From Oscillospiraceae bacterium (GTDB taxonomy: Bacteria; Bacillota; Clostridia; Oscillospirales; Acutalibacteraceae), in contig SVOC01000003.1 of assembly GCA_015066625.1 (NCBI GenBank), positions 62,001 to 126,000 of the forward strand: DNA of 64,000 nucleotides, given 5' to 3'. The notes under the pieces were generated by a model. It was given only the letters and a program-made list of their open reading frames with translations, made no database searches and was not told the DNA's origin. A program made the position numbers and the translations under genes. Positions 26,292-33,180 of this stretch are shown here, one piece after another (the stretch's first letter is position 1; each line of letters starts with the position of its first letter).

Positions 26292-28070
26292 ATGGAAAAT
26301 ATGACCACAAACAAGAGCGTTCTTTCATGGATTAACGAAAAGGTTGAACTCGTTAAGCCCGAAAAGATCGTTTGGATCGACGGCTCACAGGAGCAGATTG
26401 AAGCTCTCCGTGCAGAGGCTTGCTCAACAGGCGAAATGATTAAGCTCAATCAGGAACTTCTTCCCGATTGCTACCTTCACAGAACTGCAGTTAACGACGT
26501 TGCACGTGTTGAAGGCAGAACCTTCATCTGCGCTCCTTCAAAGGAAGAAGCAGGCCCCACCAACAACTGGATGGATCCCGCAGAGGCTTATGAAATGCTC
26601 TATGCTATCGCTAAGGACAGCTACAAGGGCAGAACAATGTATGTAATTCCTTATTCAATGGGCCCCGTCGGCTCACAGTTCTCAAAAATCGGTATCGAGC
26701 TTACCGACTCAATCTATGTTGTTCTCAACATGGTTATCATGACCAGAGTAGGCACATCAGTGCTTGAAGCTCTCGGCGACAGCGACGATTGGGTTCGCGG
26801 TCTCCACTGCAAGTGCGACATCGATGAAGAGAAGAGATATATCTGCCACTTCCCTCAGGATAACACAATTATCTCAGTTAACTCGGGTTACGGCGGAAAC
26901 GTTCTTCTGGGCAAGAAGTGCTTTGCACTCCGTATCGCTTCATATCAGGGTAAGAACGAAGGCTGGCAGGCAGAGCATATGCTCATCCTCGGTCTCCAGA
27001 AGCCCGACGGCGAAATCAGATATATCTGTGCTGCATTCCCCTCAGCCTGCGGTAAAACAAACCTTGCAATGCTTATTCCTCCCGAGGGATACTATAAGAA
27101 CGGCTACCGCGTATGGTGCGTAGGCGACGATATTTCATGGATTCGTAAGGGCGCAGACGGCAGACTCTATGCTATCAACCCCGAAAACGGCTTTTTCGGC
27201 GTTGCTCCCGGCACAAACGAAAAGTCAAACCCCAATGCTCTTGCTTCAACAAGAAAGGGCACAATCTTCACCAACGTTGCTCATAACCTTGATAACAACA
27301 CCGTTTGGTGGGAAGGTCTTGACAAGAATCCTCCCGCAAACGCAATGGAGTGGAAGGGCAACCCCTGGAACGGTCAGGAGAGCGAAGAGAAGGGTGCACA
27401 TCCCAACAGCCGATTCACAGCTCCCGCTGTAAACTGCCCCTGCATCAGCTCAGAGTTTGAGAATCCCAACGGTGTTCCCATCTCAGCTATCGTATTCGGC
27501 GGCAGACGCGCAAAGCTTGCTCCCCTTGTATATCAGTCAAGAGACTGGAACCACGGTGTATTCGTAGGCTCAATCATGGCTTCTGAAACAACAGCTGCAG
27601 CATCAGGCGCAGTCGGCGTTGTTCGCCGTGACCCCATGGCAATGCTTCCCTTCTGCGGTTACAATATGGCAGATTACTGGCAGCATTGGATCAACATCGG
27701 TGCAGGTCTTGATGCTGATAAGGCTCCCAAAATCTTCAACGTTAACTGGTTCCGTAAGGATGATGACGGCAACTTCCTGTGGCCCGGCTTCGGCGATAAC
27801 CTTCGTGTTCTCGATTGGATTATTGACCGCTGCGAAGGCAAGGTTGACGCTGTTGAAACTTCAATCGGCTTTGTTCCCAAGGCAGAGGATATCAACCTTG
27901 AAGGCATTGAAGATGAAGTAAGCGAAGCTCAGCTTAAGGAAATCCTCAGCGTTGACAATGCTCTCTGGGCAGACGAAATCGCAGGTATCGAGGAATTCTA
28001 CGGCAAGTTTGACAGACTTCCCGCAACTCTCAAGGAAGAGCTTGAAGCTCTTAAAGCAAACATTAAATAA
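26292..28070 (+). CDS. pckG: Phosphoenolpyruvate carboxykinase (GTP)
   Basis: The 592-residue enzyme interconverts oxaloacetate and PEP with GTP/GDP. The kinase loop AAFPSACGKTNLAML with the reactive cysteine is the GTP-class hallmark. Also visible are the PEP/OAA-binding MDPAEAYEML and YVIPYSMGPVGS, and the nucleotide-binding FNVNWFRKDDDGNF. In fermenting gut anaerobes it usually fixes CO2 to feed the reductive branch to succinate or aspartate. ATG at 26292 has AAAGGAG upstream; the 28-codon upstream extension reads through the leader and is unlikely. Codon use is strongly biased, as for an abundant protein. A terminator follows. Confidence 0.97.
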   Translation: MENMTTNKSVLSWINEKVELVKPEKIVWIDGSQEQIEALRAEACSTGEMIKLNQELLPDCYLHRTAVNDVARVEGRTFICAPSKEEAGPTNNWMDPAEAYEMLYAIAKDSYKGRTMYVIPYSMGPVGSQFSKIGIELTDSIYVVLNMVIMTRVGTSVLEALGDSDDWVRGLHCKCDIDEEKRYICHFPQDNTIISVNSGYGGNVLLGKKCFALRIASYQGKNEGWQAEHMLILGLQKPDGEIRYICAAFPSACGKTNLAMLIPPEGYYKNGYRVWCVGDDISWIRKGADGRLYAINPENGFFGVAPGTNEKSNPNALASTRKGTIFTNVAHNLDNNTVWWEGLDKNPPANAMEWKGNPWNGQESEEKGAHPNSRFTAPAVNCPCISSEFENPNGVPISAIVFGGRRAKLAPLVYQSRDWNHGVFVGSIMASETTAAASGAVGVVRRDPMAMLPFCGYNMADYWQHWINIGAGLDADKAPKIFNVNWFRKDDDGNFLWPGFGDNLRVLDWIIDRCEGKVDAVETSIGFVPKAEDINLEGIEDEVSEAQLKEILSVDNALWADEIAGIEEFYGKFDRLPATLKEELEALKANIK

Positions 28071-28073
28071 TTT

Positions 28074-28104
28074 AAAGGGCAGCCTTTCGGGGCTGCCTTT
28101 TTTG
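28074..28104 (+). terminator. Terminator of pckG
   Basis: Stem GGCAGCC / GGCTGCC extended by A-T pairs, loop TTTCGG, then a T-run. Confidence 0.9.
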
Positions 28105-28128
28105 AAGTGCAAAGTTCAAAGTGCAAAG
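28105..28128. repeat. Isolated repeat arm (GTGCAAAG type) providing the ribosome binding site region of the next gene
   Basis: AAGTGCAAAGTTCAAAGTGC runs directly into AAAGGAG, the ribosome binding site of the HAD gene at 28137. The same arm word occurs at 20536 and 36622. Confidence 0.6.
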
Positions 28129-28136
28129 GAGAAAAC

Positions 28137-28775
28137 ATGAAGAATTATAATGTAATATTATTTGATCTGGACGGTACAATCACCGACCCCGGTATCGGAA
28201 TTACCAATTCCGTTGCACACGCACTGAAAAAATACGGCATAACCGTTGAGGACAGGACTGAATTATACAAATTCATCGGTCCGCCTCTGCATAAATCCTT
28301 TGAGGAATTTTACGGTGTTGACGGTATGCAGGCTGTGGAATATTACAGAGAATATTACCGTGACAAAGGGATTTATGAAAATACGGTTTATGCAGGCATT
28401 GAGGATATGCTCAAAAGGCTGAATGATTCGGGTAAAAAGGTGATTCTTGCCACCTCAAAGCCCGAGGTTTTCGCAAAGGAAATTCTCCGTTATTTCAGCC
28501 TTGAAAATTATTTTTTCTATGCCGCAGGTGCAAACCTTGACGGCACGCTGACGGATAAAGCGGAGGTTATTGCCTATGCTCTTGCCGAGTGCGGCGTGAC
28601 GGATAAATCTGCCGTTATCATGATTGGCGACAGAGAGCACGATATTGTCGGCGCAAAGAAAAACGGCATTGATTCAATGGGTGTGCTTTACGGCTACGGA
28701 AGCCGCGAAGAGCTTGAATCCGCAGGCGCGGATTATATTGCAGATACCGTTGAGGATGTATGCAGGTTTTGTTAA
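28137..28775 (+). CDS. HAD-family hydrolase, phosphoglycolate phosphatase-like
   Basis: The 212-residue protein has the HAD motifs: ILFDLDGTITD (nucleophile and general acid aspartates), VILATSKPEVF (motif II region), the lysine near LTDKAEVI, and MIGDREHDIVGAKKNG (motif III/IV). The helical cap between motifs I and II is of the Gph type. It may hydrolyse phosphoglycolate or another small phosphate or pyrophosphate. ATG at 28137 follows AAAGGAG by five bases. A repeat begins on its stop codon. Confidence 0.85.
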   Translation: MKNYNVILFDLDGTITDPGIGITNSVAHALKKYGITVEDRTELYKFIGPPLHKSFEEFYGVDGMQAVEYYREYYRDKGIYENTVYAGIEDMLKRLNDSGKKVILATSKPEVFAKEILRYFSLENYFFYAAGANLDGTLTDKAEVIAYALAECGVTDKSAVIMIGDREHDIVGAKKNGIDSMGVLYGYGSREELESAGADYIADTVEDVCRFC

Positions 28776-28906
28776 GTGAACAGTGAATAATGAAAAGTGA
28801 ATAGTTATGGAAGGGCGTTGCCCTTACCCGTTTATATGTTCGGTCATAGGCGGAGCCTATCCGAAACTATTCACTCTTCACTTTTAACTTTTCACTGTTC
28901 ACCTTG
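28774..28906 (+). repeat. AGTGAA-family repeat, one full unit
   Basis: Forward unit starting on the TAA of the HAD gene (TTAAGTGAAC). Core A has loop GTT, core B the usual GGA, and the spacer is slightly altered (CCCGTTTATATGTTCGGTC). Confidence 0.9.
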
Positions 28907-28910
28907 AAAT

Positions 28911-28939
28911 GAAAAAAGCACCCCGCAGGGTGCCTTTTT
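28911..28939 (-). terminator. Terminator of the plsC operon
   Basis: Minus-strand hairpin GCACCC / GGGTGC with A- and T-rich flanks starts immediately after the stop of the acyltransferase gene. Confidence 0.85.
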
Positions 28940-28940
28940 C

Positions 28941-29579
28941 TTATGCCTGATATCTTTTTATACGCTCGTATTCGTAGTTTGAGCCGCAGCCTTCTTTAAG
29001 ATTTTTTGCAATGAGGCTTGCAATTTCTTTTTTCAGAAGCGTGTTGACCTCTTCAACGGTAAGACCCTCCGTTGAAATAGGTGCTCCTATTCTTGACATA
29101 AGATTTTTGCTTCTGAATTTATAATCGCCCGTAACCGCAACGGGTATTATCTTTGCATTGTTTTTGCAGGCAAGGGATGCCGCACCGTATTTGAATTCGC
29201 CCATAAGGTTGTCGGTGCGGTTGCGTGTGCCTTCGGGGAAAAGACCCAGTGCACCGCCCTTTGAAAGCACCTGAGTTGCCTCGCTTTTGGCTTCGCCGTC
29301 GTTGCCGTTACGGTTGACGCAGATGCAGCCCGTAGCCCTGAAAAACCAGGCAAAAGGACCTTTGAAATATTCAGCCTTTGCCATATAGTTTATGGGTCTT
29401 TCGGTAGCAATAGCCGCCATACACTGGTCCATAACGTGCTTGTGATTGCTGCAGATTATGATTGCACCGTTTTCGGGAATGGGGTGCTCGATAACAAGCT
29501 TCGGGTTATAGTAAAGCCTGAAAAGGGGGAGCAGGATTTTTGAGAATACCCTGAATCCTGCATTACCGCGGTGCGCCAT
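28941..29579 (-). CDS. plsC: 1-acyl-sn-glycerol-3-phosphate acyltransferase (PlsC-like)
   Basis: The 212-residue protein has the acyltransferase motif NHKHVMDQ (H-x4-D) near residue 50 and FPEGTRNR near 120, which binds the glycerol phosphate. One N-terminal hydrophobic stretch could anchor it. It makes phosphatidic acid from lysophosphatidic acid or acts on a related acceptor. Its ATG overlaps the stop of the upstream acyl-CoA ligase gene by one base, so activation and transfer of acyl chains are probably coupled in one operon. Confidence 0.88.
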   Translation of the reverse strand: MAHRGNAGFRVFSKILLPLFRLYYNPKLVIEHPIPENGAIIICSNHKHVMDQCMAAIATERPINYMAKAEYFKGPFAWFFRATGCICVNRNGNDGEAKSEATQVLSKGGALGLFPEGTRNRTDNLMGEFKYGAASLACKNNAKIIPVAVTGDYKFRSKNLMSRIGAPISTEGLTVEEVNTLLKKEIASLIAKNLKEGCGSNYEYERIKRYQA

Positions 29580-31288
29580 CAGGAGATTGCCTCCTTTGCA
29601 CTTTCCTTCTGAAGCTTCATAAAGTCGATTTTGTTGTATGCTGTTTTGGGAAGGATATCAACAAATTCGTAGAGATAGGGTACGCTGTAATGCATAAGCT
29701 TCTTTTTGCAGTATGCCTTGATTTCCGCCTTGGTTTCGTCGTTGCCTTCCTTGCCGTTTTTAAGGATGATGTAAGCCTTTGCAACCTCTTTCTTATACTG
29801 ATGAGGTACGGGAACAACAACGCACTTTTCAACGAAATCAAGCTCTTCAACAACCTTTTCAATCTGTGTGGGATATACGTTGAAGCCCGATGTAATCATC
29901 ATACGCTTGATTCTGAGCTTATAGTGAACAAAACCGCCTTCGTCGATAGATGCCATATCGCCTGTGTGAAGCCAGGTTTTGCCATCTGCGTGGGTGCGCA
30001 GTGTGCTTGCGGTTTCTTCGGGATTGTTTCTGTAGCCAATCATAACCGTGGGGCCGCTTATGCAAAGCTCACCGTCTTCGCCTGCAGGCAGAACATTGGT
30101 TGTGCCGGGCTCAACAATGCACATTTCCGTGCCGATAAGGGGCTTGCCGATGGTGCCGGATTTATAGCAGTCGCCTACGGAAAGGCTCAGTGCCGCAAGA
30201 CCCTCGGTCATACCGTAGCCTTCGCAGAGCTTTACGTGGGAATTGTGTGCGGCAAGGAAATCGTTGACGCTCTGTTCAAGCTTTACGGGGAGAGTATCGC
30301 CGCCGCTGACCGCATATTTGAGGAATGAGAAATCAACTTTGTCAATGCCCTTTGCCTTAAGAAGTGCATCGTAGAGGGTAGGTACGCCGAAAAGCATTGA
30401 GGGTCTGTATTTTTTGATAATGCTTGTGAACTGCTTTGCGTTGAACTGGGGAATAAGCACGGAGCAGGCACCGAAGCAGAATGAAACGTGAACGCATACG
30501 CCCAGACCGAAGCCGTGGAATATGGGCAGAATTGCAAGAATCTTATCCTCTGCGTGAACGTCACGGAGAGTCAGTACAGCCTGAATACCGAAGGCATTGA
30601 AATTGCTGTTTGAAATCATGATATCCTTGGGTGTGCCTGTTGTACCGCCGCTGTGAAGAATAACCGCAACTTCGCTGTTCTGCTTGCCTGTGGGAGTATA
30701 TTCCTTCACAAGCTTTGATTTCTTCACAAAATCGTTCCAGGTAATGTATCTCTTATCCTTCTTGTCATATTTGAAATCCTTTATGCATTTGAGAGCATAG
30801 AGCTTTTTCATGATGAAAGGCATTGAGTTGCCCGGTGTTGCAACGATAACTGTTTTAAGCTTGGTTTCGTTGATGATGTTTGCGATTTTCTCCATGCAGA
30901 TGTTTACTGCAAGAAGAACGGTGCTGTTTACTCTGTTGATGTGGTTTCTGATTTCTTCCTGAGCCGAAAGGGGGTGAAGAATGTTTGAAACCGCACCGAT
31001 TCTGTTGAGAGCGTAAATGCTGATAACAGCCTCGGGAGTGTTGGGCATAACGATGGTTACGATATCGCCCTTCTTTACGCCTGCTGCCGCATATGAAGCG
31101 GAAACCTTTTCGATTTTCTTCATAAGCTCACGATAGGTGCATTTTGTGCCGAAATATTCGTATGCGTAAGTATCGGGCTGGTTTTCGGCTGTGATTCTGA
31201 GCATTCCGAACATCGATACGTCGGGAATGTCAAAGCCGAGAGGGGAGTCGGGATTTTCAAATTTGAAAAACGGATTCTGACTTTTCAT
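29579..31288 (-). CDS. AMP-dependent acyl-CoA ligase
   Basis: The 569-residue ANL-family enzyme has the phosphate loop LHSGGTTGTPKDIM, the segment CEGYGMTEGLAALS, the hinge-side LHTGDMASID and the late lysine region KTAYNKIDFMKL. It activates a carboxylic acid, probably a fatty acid, as the acyl-AMP and then thioester. Pairing with plsC suggests use of exogenous fatty acids for lipids. The start is an ATG with weak upstream purines (CAAGTGAGGT). Two further ligases lie at 34979 and 39520. Confidence 0.88.
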   Translation of the reverse strand: MKSQNPFFKFENPDSPLGFDIPDVSMFGMLRITAENQPDTYAYEYFGTKCTYRELMKKIEKVSASYAAAGVKKGDIVTIVMPNTPEAVISIYALNRIGAVSNILHPLSAQEEIRNHINRVNSTVLLAVNICMEKIANIINETKLKTVIVATPGNSMPFIMKKLYALKCIKDFKYDKKDKRYITWNDFVKKSKLVKEYTPTGKQNSEVAVILHSGGTTGTPKDIMISNSNFNAFGIQAVLTLRDVHAEDKILAILPIFHGFGLGVCVHVSFCFGACSVLIPQFNAKQFTSIIKKYRPSMLFGVPTLYDALLKAKGIDKVDFSFLKYAVSGGDTLPVKLEQSVNDFLAAHNSHVKLCEGYGMTEGLAALSLSVGDCYKSGTIGKPLIGTEMCIVEPGTTNVLPAGEDGELCISGPTVMIGYRNNPEETASTLRTHADGKTWLHTGDMASIDEGGFVHYKLRIKRMMITSGFNVYPTQIEKVVEELDFVEKCVVVPVPHQYKKEVAKAYIILKNGKEGNDETKAEIKAYCKKKLMHYSVPYLYEFVDILPKTAYNKIDFMKLQKESAKEAIS

Positions 31289-31306
31289 TTGTTACCTCAC
31301 TTGTAT

Positions 31307-31513
31307 TTATCTTGATTTATTTTTTACATACGGAATAACGAAGCCTGCCGCAATCGCAACCGCAATTCCCGCTGCCGCGGCACGCTTTATATTGAATATA
31401 TTTCTTTCGCCGGCATTTTTAATCAGTCTGCCGGTGATTTCTGCCTTATCCTCGGGGGAGAGGGTAACGGAATTGATGATTCTCATAAATTCCGCAGTCT
31501 GGATATCTGTCAT
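31307..31513 (-). CDS. Small single-pass membrane protein following the sigma gene
   Basis: The 68-residue protein begins MTDIQTAEFMRIINSVT, has a basic amphipathic middle and one C-terminal hydrophobic segment (AAAAGIAVAIAAGFVIPYV). ATG at 31513 has AAAGGA nine bases upstream and lies one base after the sigma factor stop. It is not recognised. Position suggests a regulator or partner of the sigma factor, with the N-terminal region in the cytoplasm. Confidence 0.6.
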   Translation of the reverse strand: MTDIQTAEFMRIINSVTLSPEDKAEITGRLIKNAGERNIFNIKRAAAAGIAVAIAAGFVIPYVKNKSR

Positions 31514-31514
31514 G

Positions 31515-31997
31515 TTATTCTGTCCTTTCAATTTCATTCTTTAAAAGTGCCCTGCCTTTTTGCAGACGTTTTTTTACAGCGTCTTCGCTTATGCCGAGAA
31601 TTTCCGCAATTTCGCTGCATTTGTATCCTTCTGCGTAATGAAGGGTCATAACGGGTTTGTATTTTGCGGGCAGAGCTGAAATGATTTCGAAGGTTTCAAA
31701 ATCGCTTTCGGAAATACCTGCGGATTTCACTTCTTCAAGGCTCAGGGTGCTGCGCCTTATGCGAAGCTTGAACATATTTTTGCTTATGTTGGCAGATACT
31801 CTGATAAGCCACGCTTTGCGGTGCTCTTCGTCGGTGAATTCGGGGGCTTTGGTCATATATTTCATAAATGTATCCTGAACGGCATCCTCGGCATCGTCTT
31901 TATTGCAAAGAATGCAGTATGCAATTCTGAAAATCATTGAGCCGTAACGGTCAACAAGCTCACGGATTTCTTCTTCCGTAAAGGTGCGTTCAGCCAT
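31515..31997 (-). CDS. ECF-type RNA polymerase sigma factor
   Basis: The 160-residue protein has region 2 (LVDRYGSMIFRIAYCILCNKDDAEDAVQDTFMKYM) and region 4 (LPAKYKPVMTLHYAEGYKCSEIAEILGISEDAVKKRLQKGR) of sigma-70 family ECF factors. ATG at 31997 is preferred because AAGGGGG lies eight bases upstream; the longer reading would start in the leader. It is cotranscribed with the small membrane protein at 31307. It diverges from the RepA_N gene, sharing a 205-base gap with two inverted repeats. Confidence 0.88.
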   Translation of the reverse strand: MAERTFTEEEIRELVDRYGSMIFRIAYCILCNKDDAEDAVQDTFMKYMTKAPEFTDEEHRKAWLIRVSANISKNMFKLRIRRSTLSLEEVKSAGISESDFETFEIISALPAKYKPVMTLHYAEGYKCSEIAEILGISEDAVKKRLQKGRALLKNEIERTE

Positions 31998-32096
31998 AAA
32001 TATGCCCCCTTTCTTCAAAATCGGATAAGATATCCGAAAAGACACCCATATATAAAACAATTACGGCATACGAAAGGTGAATTTTATTTTTTGAAC

Positions 32097-32112
32097 AAAT
32101 TGTAAACAATTT
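32097..32112. promoter_or_regulatory. Inverted repeat AAATTGT-AA-ACAATTT
   Basis: A perfect seven-base dyad with a two-base centre lies between the divergent sigma and RepA_N genes, 14 bases upstream of the RepA_N -35 box. It could be an operator for either side. Confidence 0.45.
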
Positions 32113-32126
32113 CGTCAAAATAATTC

Positions 32127-32155
32127 TTGACAAAAGAACAAATGTTCTCTACAAT
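32127..32155 (+). promoter_or_regulatory. RepA_N promoter with LexA-type palindrome in the spacer
   Basis: TTGACA (32127-32132) and TACAAT (32150-32155) are 17 bases apart. The spacer holds AGAACA-AA-TGTTCT (32135-32148), which fits the Gram-positive LexA core GAACNNNNGTTC at 32136-32147. A repressor bound there would block polymerase. Confidence 0.6.
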
Positions 32156-32202
32156 GTAAGGCGTGAGATAAGGCTCACAATAAATTTCACGGAGGTAAAA
32201 AA

Positions 32203-33030
32203 TTGAATAAAGGAGAAAACTCCGAGGCTTTCTACAAGATTCCCAAGTTCCTTTTTAACGATGAATACAGAAACATTCTTTCAACCGATGCAAAGCTGCT
32301 TTACGGTCTGCTTCTTGACAGGTCCCATCTTTCCGCAAAAAACGGCTGGTTTGCACAGGACGGAAGGGTGTTTCTTTACTTTACGGTTGCAGAGGCGGCT
32401 GAAAGGCTTTCATTCGGCAAAGACAAAATACTGTGCCTTTTTAAAGAAATAGAAAAAGCAGGTCTGATTGAGCGCAAGCGATTGGGTCTGGGCAAACCGT
32501 CTGTAATTTTCTTTCAGAAACATAGCGGAAAAACCGACTTCAGAAAGTCGGAAAATCAGAATTCAGAAAGTCGGGAATTCCGTATTCAGGATGTCGGAAA
32601 ACCGGAATGTAATAATAACGAATATAATAGCAACGATTTCAATAATAACAATCTATCAATCTGCGATGAGGGATACGATGAGATACGAAAGAGAGTTGAG
32701 GAGCAGGTTGATTATGATTATCTTTGTTCCGTGCGGCAAAAAACCGCCGTTGACGAAATTATAACCGTTATCTGCGATACCCTGTACGGCAAATCGGAAA
32801 AGATAAGAATAGGCGGTGAGCTTATGAGCAGAAGCGTTGTTGAAGCGCGGTTTGCAAAGCTTGATGCCGAATACATATGCTATGTTATTGACAGCTTTGA
32901 GAAAAACACCGCTCCGGTGAGAAACATCAGGTCTTATATGCTTACCTCACTTTACAATGCTCCTGCAACCTGCGACCACTATTACAGTGCTCGGGTCAAT
33001 AATGATTTATACGGCAAAGGCAATTCGTAA
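32203..33030 (+). CDS. RepA_N-type replication initiator protein
   Basis: The 275-residue protein opens with a RepA_N winged-helix domain (EAFYKIPKFLFNDEYRNILSTDAKLLYGLLLDR ... FTVAEAAERLSF, residues 8-110), as in initiators of Firmicute theta plasmids. A polar, Asn-rich linker (about 104-158) and a C-terminal domain (about 160-275, ending YMLTSLYNAP) follow. The start is TTG after GGAGG. Three direct repeats spaced 23 bases lie in the linker DNA, as in plasmids whose origin is inside rep. No partition, relaxase, integrase or recombinase gene is adjacent. It may be a relic of an integrated element or a repurposed chromosomal gene. Confidence 0.8.
   Translation: MNKGENSEAFYKIPKFLFNDEYRNILSTDAKLLYGLLLDRSHLSAKNGWFAQDGRVFLYFTVAEAAERLSFGKDKILCLFKEIEKAGLIERKRLGLGKPSVIFFQKHSGKTDFRKSENQNSESREFRIQDVGKPECNNNEYNSNDFNNNNLSICDEGYDEIRKRVEEQVDYDYLCSVRQKTAVDEIITVICDTLYGKSEKIRIGGELMSRSVVEARFAKLDAEYICYVIDSFEKNTAPVRNIRSYMLTSLYNAPATCDHYYSARVNNDLYGKGNS
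32513..32607 (+). repeat. Iteron-like direct repeats inside the RepA_N gene
   Basis: TTCAGAAAGTCGG occurs at 32539 and 32562 and TTCAGGATGTCGG at 32585, spaced exactly 23 bases. A degenerate copy (TTCAGAAACATAGCGG) begins at 32513. As 23 is not a multiple of three, each copy is read in a different frame, so the DNA and not the protein sequence is repeated. It encodes residues about 104-135 of the linker. Confidence 0.75.
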
Positions 33031-33090
33031 TTGTTGCGGGGGGACGATGGCTATCAGCAAAAAAATTCCGAAAAAATTTGCAAAACCCTA

Positions 33091-33119
33091 TTGACAAAAT
33101 CATTTTTTGGGTATATCAT
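33091..33119 (+). promoter_or_regulatory. Promoter of the Na+/solute symporter gene
   Basis: TTGACA (33091-33096), 17 bases, TATCAT (33114-33119), about 62 bases before the start codon. Confidence 0.65.
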
Positions 33120-33180
33120 AACATCACACTTTAACGCACAAAAGCTTTAAAGCAGTGATGATTAAAAGGGATGAAGTGGA

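Noticed and set aside
32513-32607. Iterons explained as a protein repeat in the Rep linker
   Set aside because: The 23-base spacing changes frame at each copy, so the encoded peptides differ.
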